NCBI RefSeq assembly: GCF_001188955.3
Contig: NZ_JPRF03000021.1
Coordinates: 549,389-613,388, forward strand
Reading direction: 5' to 3'
DNA from: Kitasatospora aureofaciens
GTDB taxonomy: Bacteria; Actinomycetota; Actinomycetes; Streptomycetales; Streptomycetaceae
Length of the DNA: 64,000 nt
In this document: positions 34,026 through 43,371 of the stretch, in pieces
How positions within the stretch are numbered: position 1 is the stretch's first letter
How the letters are laid out: each line of letters opens with the position of its first letter
Made by a program: the position numbers and the translations under genes
The notes under the pieces: model-generated
What the model was told of the DNA's origin: nothing
Databases searched by the model: none
The model's input: the letters and a program-made list of their open reading frames with translations, nothing else

Positions 34026-37000
34026 CCGATCGGGGGCCCACGGTCCACCTGGAGGCGTTCGCCTCCGGATCGGGCACCATCTACCTGGCGGCAGGCGACC
34101 AGTACATCGCCGAGCGGGATCTCCACCTGCACTACTGGGACGGCGTACACCGGGTGCGTCGCGTCCGACCCGGTTCGGACGGTCCGGACGACTGCCCCTA
34201 TCCCGGCATGTCCGCCTTCACGGCCGAGCAGGCGGCGTGGTTCTTCGGCCGCGACCGGGTGAGGGCGCGACTGGTGGGCCTGCTGGACGAATCCCTCCGG
34301 CAGGGTGGTGCAGTCGCTGTGGTCGCCCCCTCGGGCGCGGGCAAGTCCTCGCTGCTGCGGGCCGGCCTGGTGCCTGCCCTCGCCCGGGGCGCCCTGCCGG
34401 GCTCGCGGCGCTGGCCTTGCCTGGTGTTCACGCCGACCGCCGAACCGCTCGTCGCGCTGACGATGCACCTGGCCGCACTCACCCAGGCCGATCCGGCCGA
34501 GATCGGGGCCGAGCTGGCCGAGCGGCCCACCGCCTTGGCGGATCGGCTGCGCGAGGTTCTGGAGGAGCGCGGAGCGGACCGGCTGGTGCTGATCGTCGAC
34601 CAGGTCGAGGAACTGTTCACACAGGGTGCCGAGGACACCATCGGGCCGGATCGTCAGGACTTCCTCGCCGCGCTCGGCTCGCTGGCCCAGGCGCGTGGCC
34701 AGGACGGGCCGTTGGCCCTGGTGGTGTACGGGGTACGGGCCGACTTCTACGCCCGCTGCGCGCCGTATCCGTTGCTGCGGGAGGCCTTGGAGCACCGGCA
34801 GGTGTTCGTCGGTCCGATGTCGGCCACCGAGCTGCGGGAGGCGATCCTGCATCCGGCGCGCTCGGTCGGCCTGGACCTCGAGGAGGGGCTGGTCGAGCTG
34901 CTGCTCACCGATCTCGGCGTGGCCACTGCCCAGGGCTCACCCGCCACCGCGACACAGGACGAGCACCCGGAGTCAGGTTACGAGTCCGGCCGCCTGCCGC
35001 TGCTCGCCCACGCGCTGCGCGTCACCTGGCAGCAGCGGCACGGCTCGACCCTGACGGTGGCTGGTTACCGGGCGGCCGGCCGGATCCAGGGGGCGGTCGC
35101 CGAGACCGCCGAACGGGCGTACCGCCGGCTGAGTGCCGAAGCGCGGCGCGTCGCGGAGCCGCTGTTCCGGCGTCTGGTGCGGATCGGGGAGGACACCGCC
35201 GACACCCGGCGCACCGTGCGGGCCGACCGGCTGACCGAGGGACTGGACCCGCAGGGCACGCAGGCCGTGCTGAGTGGTTTCACCGAGCAGCGGCTGCTGA
35301 CCATGCGGCGGGACACCGTGGAGATCACCCATGAGGCGCTGCTGACCGCCTGGCCCCGGCTGCGTTCCTGGGTCGACGCTGACCGGGCGGGTCTGCTGGT
35401 CCAGCAGAGGCTCGGCGAGGACGCGGACAGCTGGCACCACGACAACGCCGCGCTCTACCGGGGCAGCCGGTTGGAGCTCGCCCGTGACTGGGCGGCCAGT
35501 CATCCGGGCGAACTCCGTCCGGTGGAAAGCGAGTTCCTGGCCGCGAGCGATCGCGCCGGTCGGCGCCGTAGGCGGTGGCTGGTCGGTACGGTCACGGCCC
35601 TGGTCGGGCTGCTGGTGGCATCGCTGGCCGCGACCGTCCTGGCAATTCGGGAACTGGACACCGCCCAGGAACGGCAACGTCGGATCCTCGCCCACGAGTT
35701 GGTCGGCAAGGCGAGCGGCGCACAGGCCAACGATCCGAGACTGGCCCTGCAACTGAGCATCGCGGCCGATCGGATCGACCACAGCCCCGAGTCCACCGAC
35801 AGCGTGCTCCGCAGCCTGCTCACCCCGTACGCGGCCACCCTGGTGGGGCATGGGAGCATGGTGCGCGCGGCGAGGTTCAGCCCCGACGGCCGGGTGCTCG
35901 CCACCGGGGGAGCGGACAGCACGGTGCTGCTCTGGGACACCTCGACCCCGCACCCGGAACAGCCGGTCGGCACGCTGCATGCGGCACCCGGCGGGGTGAA
36001 CACACTCGCTTTCAGCCCCGACGGGCACACGCTGGCCGTCGGCGCGAAGGACTCCGTCGACCTGTGGAACGTCAGCGACCCGCACAAGCCGGTGTCCGGA
36101 AACGGACTCAGGACCGGTCACGGGCGCGTGTGGCAGGCGCGGTTCAGCGGCGACGGGCGCATTCTCGCGACCGCCGACGAGGACGGCACGGCGGTGCTCT
36201 GGAGCCTCGATGGCATCGGGGAGCCTCAGCCGCTCGGTTCGGTCACGGGCGGAGACGGCGGCGTCAGTGCCGTCTCGTTCGGCCCGGACGGCCGCACGCT
36301 GGCCATCGGGAACGACGGCGGAACGGAACTGCTGTGGGACATCGCCGACCCGCACGTCCCGCGCCGACTTGGCCAACCGCTCACCGACCACTCCGACTGG
36401 GTCACCGCGCTCACCTTCAGCCCGGACGGTCACCGTCTGGCGAGTGGCGGCGGCGATGGCGTGGCGACGCTCTGGGACGTCAGCGATCTGAGCAGGCCCG
36501 CCTTCCTGACCCAGGTCGTCACCGACAGCCCGGTTGCGGCTATGCGGCTTACCGCCAACCAGCTCAACGTCCTGGGGGAGAGCCACCGCCTGGACACCTG
36601 GGACCTCGGCAACCCGAGCCAGCCCCGCCACACCGGTCAGCAACTCGGCGGCGCCGCCTGGTCGACGGCGGCGGCCATGAGCCCGGACCTGCATATGCTC
36701 GCCACCGGCAACACGGGCAGCACCGACAACACCGTTGTGCTGTGGAGGGACCAGCGGGACATCCGTGACCGGGCAGCCCTGGATCCGATAGGAGCCGGGG
36801 CATGGGCAGTGACCTTCAGCCCAGACGGACACACCCTGGCCGTCGGCGGCGGTGACGGATCGGTGGTGCTGTGGGACGTCCAGGCCCCGGACAGGCCCCG
36901 CCGACTGGCCCAGCTCACCGGCGGCACCACCTACGTGGACGCTATGGCGTTCGCCCCGGACGGGACCACCCTGGCGACCGGCAGCACCGACGCCACCATC

Positions 37001-37822
37001 ACGCTGTGGGACACCCGCGATCCCGAGCACCCACGCGAGATCTCCCGGGTGACGGCGCCCGCCGGAGTCCGAACACTGGCGTTCCAACCCGGCGGCCACC
37101 GCCTGGCCGACGGTGACGGCGACGGCGGGGTGACCGTCTGGGACGTCACCGACCCCGCGCAGCCCGTCCGCTACGAGCTGAGCCACTCCGCCGCCCGCGA
37201 GGCCGTCGGCGCGCTAGCGTTCAGTCCGGACGGACGCCAACTGGCATCCGGCGGAGTTGACGGCACGGTGACGCTGTACGCCCTCCACGCGGCGCTCCGA
37301 CACTACGACTTTCAACAGCTGCCCGGGCACACCGCAGGCGTGGACACGGTGGCGTTCAGCCCCGACGGACACACACTCGCCGTCGGCAGCTCCGACGCCA
37401 GCATCATCCTGTACGACACCACCAAGCTGCACGACGCCCAGCAGCTCGGCCAGCCGCTCACCCAACACGCAAGCTGGGTACGCTCGGTGGTGTTCAGCCC
37501 CGACGGTCACACGCTGATCTCCGGAAGCAACGATGGCACGTTCATCATCTGGGACACCACCGACCGGACCCAGCCACAGGCGATCTCGACCTCGGACCGC
37601 TATCCGAGCAGCGTCGTCGCCCTGGCCCTCGCCCCCGGCGGACCCTTGCTCGCCAGCGCCGACCAGGATGGCACGGTCCATCTGACGGACCTGAGCGCCC
37701 TCGACGACCTGCGCACCCACGCCGTGGACCGCGCCTGCGCCCGCGTCGGCCAGGGCCTGAGCCGGACCGACTGGTCCCGCTACCTCCCCGGCCAGGCCTA
37801 CCGGGACACCTGCCCGTCGTGA
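34022..37822 (+). CDS. STAND NTPase with transmembrane segment and WD40 propeller
   Basis: 1266 residues. Order of parts: a beta-prone motif ASGSGTIYLAAGDQYI (14-29); CPYPGMSAFTAEQAAWFFGR, which opens nSTAND1-type NTPase domains; Walker A APSGAGKSSLL near residue 105; Walker B LVLIVDQVEELF near 190; an AAA/winged-helix region to about 500; one transmembrane helix (LVGTVTALVGLLVASLAATV, about 519-541); then about a dozen WD40 repeats (FSPDGR.LA.GG.D..V.LWD). STAND proteins are NLR-like switches that oligomerise on sensing a ligand, here presumably through the propeller. The N-terminal motif matches the tail of the upstream protein, so activation may template that partner. Full length and apparently intact. 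Confidence 0.88.
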   Translation: MTDRGPTVHLEAFASGSGTIYLAAGDQYIAERDLHLHYWDGVHRVRRVRPGSDGPDDCPYPGMSAFTAEQAAWFFGRDRVRARLVGLLDESLRQGGAVAVVAPSGAGKSSLLRAGLVPALARGALPGSRRWPCLVFTPTAEPLVALTMHLAALTQADPAEIGAELAERPTALADRLREVLEERGADRLVLIVDQVEELFTQGAEDTIGPDRQDFLAALGSLAQARGQDGPLALVVYGVRADFYARCAPYPLLREALEHRQVFVGPMSATELREAILHPARSVGLDLEEGLVELLLTDLGVATAQGSPATATQDEHPESGYESGRLPLLAHALRVTWQQRHGSTLTVAGYRAAGRIQGAVAETAERAYRRLSAEARRVAEPLFRRLVRIGEDTADTRRTVRADRLTEGLDPQGTQAVLSGFTEQRLLTMRRDTVEITHEALLTAWPRLRSWVDADRAGLLVQQRLGEDADSWHHDNAALYRGSRLELARDWAASHPGELRPVESEFLAASDRAGRRRRRWLVGTVTALVGLLVASLAATVLAIRELDTAQERQRRILAHELVGKASGAQANDPRLALQLSIAADRIDHSPESTDSVLRSLLTPYAATLVGHGSMVRAARFSPDGRVLATGGADSTVLLWDTSTPHPEQPVGTLHAAPGGVNTLAFSPDGHTLAVGAKDSVDLWNVSDPHKPVSGNGLRTGHGRVWQARFSGDGRILATADEDGTAVLWSLDGIGEPQPLGSVTGGDGGVSAVSFGPDGRTLAIGNDGGTELLWDIADPHVPRRLGQPLTDHSDWVTALTFSPDGHRLASGGGDGVATLWDVSDLSRPAFLTQVVTDSPVAAMRLTANQLNVLGESHRLDTWDLGNPSQPRHTGQQLGGAAWSTAAAMSPDLHMLATGNTGSTDNTVVLWRDQRDIRDRAALDPIGAGAWAVTFSPDGHTLAVGGGDGSVVLWDVQAPDRPRRLAQLTGGTTYVDAMAFAPDGTTLATGSTDATITLWDTRDPEHPREISRVTAPAGVRTLAFQPGGHRLADGDGDGGVTVWDVTDPAQPVRYELSHSAAREAVGALAFSPDGRQLASGGVDGTVTLYALHAALRHYDFQQLPGHTAGVDTVAFSPDGHTLAVGSSDASIILYDTTKLHDAQQLGQPLTQHASWVRSVVFSPDGHTLISGSNDGTFIIWDTTDRTQPQAISTSDRYPSSVVALALAPGGPLLASADQDGTVHLTDLSALDDLRTHAVDRACARVGQGLSRTDWSRYLPGQAYRDTCPS

Positions 37823-37847
37823 CGGTGCCCGCAGGCCGTTACTGAGG

Positions 37848-39231
37848 GGGTCTGTACGGTCTTCGGTGTAACTCCCGATCAAGAGAGAACACCTGATGAG
37901 CGACGTGATCGTCTCCGCGGAGGCGGTTGAGGAAGTCCGGCCGGTCGAGCTCGCGCCGGACGTACTGGACGAGCAGTTGATCGGGCAGTTGGTCGACCGG
38001 GCCCGCGCCGGAGGCGTCAAACTGACCGGCGAGGGCGGGCTCCTGCAGCAGCTCACCAAACGCGTCCTGGAGGCCGCCCTGGAGGGCGAGATCACCGACC
38101 ACCTCGGCTACGAGAAGCACGACCCGGCCGGCGCCGGCTCGGGGAACTCCCGCAACGGCACCCGCTCGAAGACCGTGGTCACCGACGTAGGGCCGGTCGA
38201 GATCGACGTGCCCCGCGATCGGGAGGGCAGCTTCGAGCCGCAGATCGTGCGCAAGCGCCAGCGCCGGCTGACCGGCGTGGACGACATGGTCCTGTCCCTG
38301 TCCGCCCGGGGCCTGACACACGGTGAGATCTCCGCCCACCTGGCCGAGGTCTACGGCGCGAACGTGTCCAAGCAGACCATCTCCACCATCACCGACAAGG
38401 TGATCGACGGGATGGCCGAGTGGCAGAACCGGCCCCTGGACCCGGTCTACCCAGTGATCTTCATCGACTGCGTCCACGTGAAGATCCGCGATGGTCAGGT
38501 GGCGAACCGCCCGATCTACGTCGCGCTCGCGGTCACCGTCGAGGGCACCCGCGAGATCCTCGGTCTGTGGGCCGGCGACGGCGGCGAGGGCGCCAAGTAC
38601 TGGCTCCACGTCCTCACCGAGATCAAGAATCGCGGCGTCGGCGATGTGTGCATGGTCGTCTGCGACGGCCTCAAGGGCCTGCCCGACGCCATCGAGACCG
38701 TCTGGCCGCAGGCCATCACCCAGACCTGCGTGGTCCACCTGATGCGCGCGTCCTTTCGATACGCAGCTCGCCAGGACTGGGACAAGATCTCGAAGGCACT
38801 CAAGCCCGTCTACACCGCCCCGACCGCGAAAGCGGCCGAGGACCGGTTCCTGGAGTTCCAGGAGGCCTGGGGCGACAAGTATCCGGCGATCGTGAAGATG
38901 TGGTCGGACGCCTGGGCCGAGTTCGTCCCCTTCCTCCAGTTCGACACCGAGATCCGCCGGGTCGTCTGCACCACCAACGCGATCGAGTCGGTCAACGCCC
39001 GCATCCGCAAGGCCGTCCGAGCCCGCGGCCACTTCCCCAACGAGCAGGCCGCGTTGAAGTGCGTCTACATGGCCATCATGGCGCTCGACCCGACCGGAGC
39101 CGGCCGCAAACGCTGGACCACCCGCTGGAAGGCCGCACTGAACGCCTTCGAGATCACCTTCGACGGCCGACTCTCCATCGGCCGCCGGTAGTACAAATCA
39201 ACCTGAGTTACACCGTTGGCTGGACACACCC
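37848..39231 (+). mobile_element. IS256-family insertion sequence
   Basis: Imperfect 27-bp terminal inverted repeats lie at 37848-37874 and 39205-39231 (shared core CGGTGTAACTC, tips GGGT-TGT). They enclose one full-length transposase gene. I see no target duplication, so one flank may have rearranged after insertion. A related truncated copy lies at 54620-55479, and bare end fragments at 9115 and 57916. The element starts 25 bp after the STAND gene and has not damaged it. Confidence 0.8.
37896..39191 (+). CDS. IS256-family (mutator) transposase
   Basis: 431 residues, full length for the family. The N-terminal half contains the conserved EGEITDHLGYEKHD block and RNRQ-like RKRQRRLTGVDDMVLSLSAR. 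The catalytic triad regions are FIDCVHVK (Asp), VVCDGLKGLPDA (Asp) and CTTNAIESVNARIRKAVRAR (Glu). The start ATG is preceded by AGAGAGAACACC. It probably still transposes by the circular-intermediate route of IS256 elements. The copy at 54-55 kb is about 90 percent similar at protein level over the shared part. Confidence 0.93.
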   Translation: MSDVIVSAEAVEEVRPVELAPDVLDEQLIGQLVDRARAGGVKLTGEGGLLQQLTKRVLEAALEGEITDHLGYEKHDPAGAGSGNSRNGTRSKTVVTDVGPVEIDVPRDREGSFEPQIVRKRQRRLTGVDDMVLSLSARGLTHGEISAHLAEVYGANVSKQTISTITDKVIDGMAEWQNRPLDPVYPVIFIDCVHVKIRDGQVANRPIYVALAVTVEGTREILGLWAGDGGEGAKYWLHVLTEIKNRGVGDVCMVVCDGLKGLPDAIETVWPQAITQTCVVHLMRASFRYAARQDWDKISKALKPVYTAPTAKAAEDRFLEFQEAWGDKYPAIVKMWSDAWAEFVPFLQFDTEIRRVVCTTNAIESVNARIRKAVRARGHFPNEQAALKCVYMAIMALDPTGAGRKRWTTRWKAALNAFEITFDGRLSIGRR

Positions 39232-39580
39232 CACGTCAAGCAGCTTCAGGTCCCCCGAAGAGACCGACTCGGCGGCACCCTCCACGAGTACCGACACGCC
39301 GCTTGACCAGGCCGGATGATTAACCGGCACCCGCAGAGCGCCCGGCGAACGCCGGAGGCCCCCGGGCTCCGTCGGGTCGGACCGGCGGCGATCCTCCGCC
39401 AGGCCCTACCCGGCCCGGCTGGACTGTCGACGCCGACCGGAATCCGGCACCGCCCCTTGGCCCGACCGATGCCCCACGGGCGGCCCCTGACGGCGACCGC
39501 CGTGCCCTGACGCACCGTCCGGCCCAGGAGTGCGGTCCGGGCCCCACACGGCCTGGGAACGGCCCTTCCCGGGCCTTCCG
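39232..39580. other. no recognisable gene
   Basis: Non-coding stretch between the IS256 right end and repeat R4. Frames here are low-complexity Pro/Arg/Gly sequence without ribosome sites. Confidence 0.5.
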
Positions 39581-39790
39581 ATGCAGCTCCCGATGTGGCT
39601 CCTGCTGTAGCTCCTGATGCCAGCACCCCCGCCCCGGGCGCGGGGTGGCATCTGCGCAGGTCACAGGGTCAGCCAAGGTGGCCGGAAAATCCGACATCCC
39701 TTTCTGCACGCCCCTGTCCTCCTGGTGGTGGGGGGTGGTGGGGTGGTGCGCTGTCGGGTCGGGATGGCCTGCGGCGCTGCTGGCGGGGCC
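39581..39790. repeat. dispersed repeat R4, split copy, left block
   Basis: Matches 14692-14893 with few differences (shared strings include CGGGCGCGGGGTGGCATCTG and CCAAGGTGGCCGGAAAA). The right block lies at 40821-41141. The isochorismatase-family gene lies between them. Confidence 0.75.
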
Positions 39791-39817
39791 CGGCCCAGTT
39801 GGTCGGCCGGTGGACCT

Positions 39818-40447
39818 CTATGCGGCGGGGTGGGCGGCGGAGATCTGGTCGACCAGGACGGCGAATGGCATGTCCAGGGCGGTGTAGAGGGTGGCGGCCT
39901 CGGGAGCGGCGTTGTCGGCCAGGGCCTCGACCATGAGGGTGGCGTAGTCGCTGACGATGACGCCCGCCTGCTGCATGCGCAGCAGTCCGGTCTCACGCTT
40001 GGCCTGGCTGAAGGTGCCGGAGGCGTCGACGACGACGTAGGCGTCGTAGCCGGCGGCCGTCGCGGAGATCGCGGGCAGTGCGGCGCACACCTCAAGCGAC
40101 ACCCGGGCGAAGACCAGCTTCTGCCGGCCGGTGGCTTTGATGGCCTCGCGGACTCGGTCGTCGTGCCAGGCGTTGACCGTGCTGCGGTCGATGATCTTCT
40201 GTCCGGCCGGCAGCACCTGGACCAGCTCGGGGGCGGTCGGCCCCCACATGCTGTCGGCCGCGGTGGTGGTGACGACCAGCGGGATACCCAACACGGTCGC
40301 CGCGCGTGCCAGCGCCACCACGTTGTGCTTCAGCTCGCCGAGCGGGATGTCCCGGACGCCGGACAGCAGGCCCACTTGGTGGTCGACCAGCACCACGGCG
40401 GCGTTCTCCCGGGTGATCGGCTCCAGGAACTTGCTGCGCTCGCTCAT
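39818..40447 (-). CDS. isochorismatase-family (YcaC-like) hydrolase
   Basis: The ATG follows GAAGGAG. The 209-residue protein has the cysteine-hydrolase triad: Asp22 in VVLVDHQVG, Lys84 in GQKIIDRST, and Cys121 in RVSLEVCAAL. The overall pattern, including NAAVVLVDHQVGLLSGVRD, is closest to YcaC-type amidohydrolases of unknown substrate rather than true isochorismatases. It stands alone, flanked on both sides by halves of repeat R4, so it looks like a gene inserted into, or bracketed by, a repeat. No transposase is associated with it. Confidence 0.85.
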   Translation of the reverse strand: MSERSKFLEPITRENAAVVLVDHQVGLLSGVRDIPLGELKHNVVALARAATVLGIPLVVTTTAADSMWGPTAPELVQVLPAGQKIIDRSTVNAWHDDRVREAIKATGRQKLVFARVSLEVCAALPAISATAAGYDAYVVVDASGTFSQAKRETGLLRMQQAGVIVSDYATLMVEALADNAAPEAATLYTALDMPFAVLVDQISAAHPAA

Positions 40448-40550
40448 CTTTCACTCCTTCGGAGGTTGAGCCACACCCTCATCGGTCATCAATCGTGATG
40501 GTCGATTTTGAGCGGTCTGCTCCAGATGGAGGCCGCCACCTCCATCTCCA

Positions 40551-40800
40551 TCATGCGCACGATCGAGGAACGCCACTCGAAGGCACTGGGCACGCAGGAG
40601 TGACGGCGTCGGCGGCGTCGCGGGTGGCGGGGTCGGGGTCGTTCAGCTGTGGGGCGATCAGCTCGGCGGCCGCGGCCGAGCACAGGGGCGGGGACGGTCG
40701 CCGACCGCAGGTGCGCGAGCTGGGAGGCGGCCTTCTCTCCGGGTGTGGCCTGGGCGCGGGCGTCGGGGGATCAGGGCGCTGATGCCGCGGGGCAGGGGCT
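40551..40800 (-). pseudogene. short HEAT-repeat-like scrap
   Basis: The minus strand reads AAAELIAPQLNDPDPATRDA within a frame that is otherwise low-complexity. The LIAPxLxDPDPAxRxAA pattern resembles a HEAT repeat. There is no start or further repeat, so it is at most a remnant. Confidence 0.25.
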
Positions 40801-40820
40801 GGGTGCTGGTCACCCGACTC

Positions 40821-41141
40821 AGCCGCCGGGGACGGCCCGGTGTTCGGCGGGGTGGTGCGTCGTGGAACCCGGGCATCGCCGGCCCGGCCCGGCCCGGCCC
40901 GGCCCGGCCCGGCCCGGCGCACCGGACGCCACCGCCGGACGTGACGCCGTCCGTCGGCTGGTTGCCCGCGTACGGGGCCCGGGCTGTTCGGCAGGGGGTT
41001 CGGCTCGTAGTTCGGTACGGGGTCCGGTGCCGGGTTCGATCTGCGGTTCGGTTCAGCCACCGGCCCTGACCGCGCTTGCCCCCTGTTCGCGCAGCTCAGG
41101 GGTGCCGGAAGAGCGAACTCACCACTTCGACTTATCTTCCT
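40821..41141. repeat. dispersed repeat R4, split copy, right block
   Basis: Matches 14936-15234 in the same orientation. It differs mainly by an expanded GGCCC tandem run at about 40877-40918, which is only two units long in the other copy. Confidence 0.75.
40877..40918. repeat. GGCCC microsatellite
   Basis: About eight perfect 5-bp units, compared with two at the matching place in the 15-kb copy of R4. A clear slippage expansion. Confidence 0.8.
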
Positions 41142-41189
41142 GGGCCCCTGCCTGGTGGTTGTGGTGGGTGGGTTGGGGGCGTTGGTCGG

Positions 41190-41470
41190 TGTGGCCGGGC
41201 GCTGCGCTGAGCCGTGGCCGGTGTGGAATCTTGGAGGCGTCTTCGGCGAAGGTGGTGTAGCGGACGAAGTGGAGCCGGTTCTCGATGGGCCACTGCGATC
41301 TGGCGTTGAGATCGGTCGCCATGAACTTCCTTCGCAGGACGGGAAGTTCGATCGCCGACACGCGTCGAAAGCTCTCCCTCATCCCGCACACCGCTCCGCT
41401 CGACCTCTTCGACATCCCCTGCGACCTGCACATTCGCGCCTGAAATCCGACCTTGCAACAGCCCTGCACA
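41190..41470 (-). pseudogene. ISAs1-family transposase C-terminal fragment
   Basis: The minus strand reads ATDLNARSQWPIENRLHFVR, then YTTFAEDASKIPHRPRLSAA. The IENRLHxVRxxTFAEDAS motif is diagnostic of the C-terminal end of ISAs1-family transposases. Nothing upstream in the frame is convincing. It is a dead fragment next to the right block of repeat R4. Confidence 0.6.
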
Positions 41471-41628
41471 CCCGCCGGGGCTGGGCAGGCACCCGGCGAA
41501 CGCGGGAACGCACTTGGCGATCTTGGCGGCTCACGGCCTTGGCCTTGGGAAGAGATCGGGCGGGGCAACGGTGTTGACCGGACTACCTTCGGCGTTTATG
41601 CAGGTCAGATTCGTGCTGGCACCGCATG

Positions 41629-42257
41629 TCAGTTCCAGCCGCCGTGGTCGTTCCAGAACGTGGACCACACGCGGTTGTCGAACCCGATGACGAACAGATC
41701 CAGGTTTCCGGGGGCGCGGGATACCGCCGCCAACTGCTGGGTGGTGTGGTCGAACACCGCCGACCCGGGCAGCGGGAAGAAGTCTCCGTTCCACCCGTTC
41801 TGGTCGTTCCAGAACGTGGACCACACGCGGTTGTCGAACCCGATGACGAACAGATCCAGGTTTCCGGGGGCGCGGGATACGGCCGCCAACTGCTGGGTGG
41901 TGTGGTCGAACACCGCCGACCCGGGCAGCGGGAAGAAGTCTCCGTTCCACCCGTTCTGGTCGTTCCAGAACGTGGACCACACGCGGTTGTCGAACCCGAT
42001 GACGAACAGATCCAGGTTTCCGGGGGCGCGGGATACGGCCGCCAACTGCTGGGTGGTGTGGTCGAACACCGCCGACCCGGGCAGCGGGAAGAAGTCTCCG
42101 TTCCACCCGTTCTGGTCGTTCCAGAACGTGGACCACACGCGGTTGTCGAACCCGATGACGAACAGATCCAGGTTTCCGGGGGCGCGGGACACCGCCGCCA
42201 ACTGCTGGGTGGTGTGGTCGAACACCGCCGACCCAGGCAGCGGGAAGAAGCCCGCGT
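41629..42257. repeat. four 156-bp near-identical tandem repeats
   Basis: The period is 156 bp (starts at about 41645, 41801, 41957 and 42113), encoding 52 residues per unit. Copies differ at only a few positions, so amplification is recent and further copy-number change by recombination is expected. Confidence 0.92.
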
Positions 42258-43203
42258 CCAGGTAGTTCACCGTGAGCGAGTCCATCGCCGTCGTGACGCT
42301 CGTCAAAGACCTTCCGAACGCGCTGATGTTGGTCGTGTCACCAGTGTTGGGATCAGCGCCGACAGTCCCGTCCGCGTTGGAGCCGACGGCCACCGAGAAG
42401 TCGACCGGGGTGAATCTCGGCAGCGACGTGCCTGGCTCGCCCGAGTTCGGCGCCTCGACGATCCACTCCAGGCTGTTGCCGTTCAACGACGCGCCGGGCG
42501 GGGGGGCTAGCTGGATGTTGAAGTAAAGTCCCCGGTCGACGTTGCCGAACATCACGAAGCCTTGACCATTCTGGTAAGCAAGCCTCGCAAACACCTCATC
42601 GCCGGGTTCGATGGGCATGTTCTCGATGTTGGTCTGGAAGATGTAGGCGGGTGACCCGTCGACCTCCGGAGCGAACCACTCGTACCAGGGAATGTAAGTC
42701 GCCGAGCCATTGGCGTCGACGGATTGCTGTACGCCCGCCTGGAGGACGTCGCTGGAACCGTACGCTCCGTCGATACCCACCCATGAGGAGGAATCCCAGC
42801 CCCCGTCGTTCCCGGCCGGAGTCGAGGGAATGCTCACTGCCGGCACCCGCCAGGTGCCCATGGCGATTGCCCACGTCCCCGCGATGGTGCTGCCAGCCCA
42901 ATTGTTCGAAGTAAAATCGGTGTCCGTGACCTGCTCGCGCGACGTCAGCTCATGCGTGACGCCCACCTGCGGCGCGAGACGGGGAACGATGCGTGCGTCA
43001 TCCGGCCAGTCCCGGTCGAGCAGGCGTCGACGCAGCGCAGCGACACGCCCGTCCGCGCCGTCCAGCGGCCCGAGTAATTCACTCGCGATGGCTTCCGCGT
43101 GACTCAGCGGCTTATCCCCATCCTTCGGGAGCCATTGAATCGCCGTAGCTCCCGAAATGTTTGTCTCTGCAAGTGCGGAAAAGCTACCGATGTCTTGGGG
43201 CAT
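41629..43203 (-). CDS. G1-family (eqolisin) peptidase with four lectin-like propeller repeats
   Basis: The ATG follows GGGAGGATCC; an upstream extension is unsupported. The 524-residue protein has an N-terminal propeptide-like region, then the eqolisin domain: SNNWAGSTI, SSWVGIDG, LQAGV with the catalytic Gln at about 155, WYEWF, and SLEWIVEA with the catalytic Glu at about 246. From about residue 316 there are four 52-residue repeats (FFPLPGSAVFDHTTQQLAAV, then APGNLDLFVIGFDNRVWSTF) of the PLL/fucose-lectin-like propeller type. Eqolisins are acid endopeptidases, mostly fungal, and known bacterial ones are secreted. No signal peptide is seen here, which is odd. The repeats probably bind sugar and anchor the enzyme to its target. 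Confidence 0.82.
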   Translation of the reverse strand: MPQDIGSFSALAETNISGATAIQWLPKDGDKPLSHAEAIASELLGPLDGADGRVAALRRRLLDRDWPDDARIVPRLAPQVGVTHELTSREQVTDTDFTSNNWAGSTIAGTWAIAMGTWRVPAVSIPSTPAGNDGGWDSSSWVGIDGAYGSSDVLQAGVQQSVDANGSATYIPWYEWFAPEVDGSPAYIFQTNIENMPIEPGDEVFARLAYQNGQGFVMFGNVDRGLYFNIQLAPPPGASLNGNSLEWIVEAPNSGEPGTSLPRFTPVDFSVAVGSNADGTVGADPNTGDTTNISAFGRSLTSVTTAMDSLTVNYLDAGFFPLPGSAVFDHTTQQLAAVSRAPGNLDLFVIGFDNRVWSTFWNDQNGWNGDFFPLPGSAVFDHTTQQLAAVSRAPGNLDLFVIGFDNRVWSTFWNDQNGWNGDFFPLPGSAVFDHTTQQLAAVSRAPGNLDLFVIGFDNRVWSTFWNDQNGWNGDFFPLPGSAVFDHTTQQLAAVSRAPGNLDLFVIGFDNRVWSTFWNDHGGWN

Positions 43204-43371
43204 GGATCCTCCCATGACAGAGCAGGGGCACCAGCATTTACAAGCAGTATGCGCTCCCCCAGGAAAGCGCGCTACCACGGCACGGTCGACTCCAGGGGCG
43301 CAGCAGTCGCCGCGCCGTACCTTCCCGCAGCCCTCATGGGCGGCGTCTTTGCCCCATGAGGTGCCCAGGGC

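Noticed and set aside
37848..39231. Target duplication for the IS256 copy
   Set aside because: The 8-9 bp on the two sides do not match, so I report none.
39818..40447. True isochorismatase of siderophore synthesis
   Set aside because: No ent/dhb-type genes nearby and the sequence is closer to YcaC-like hydrolases.
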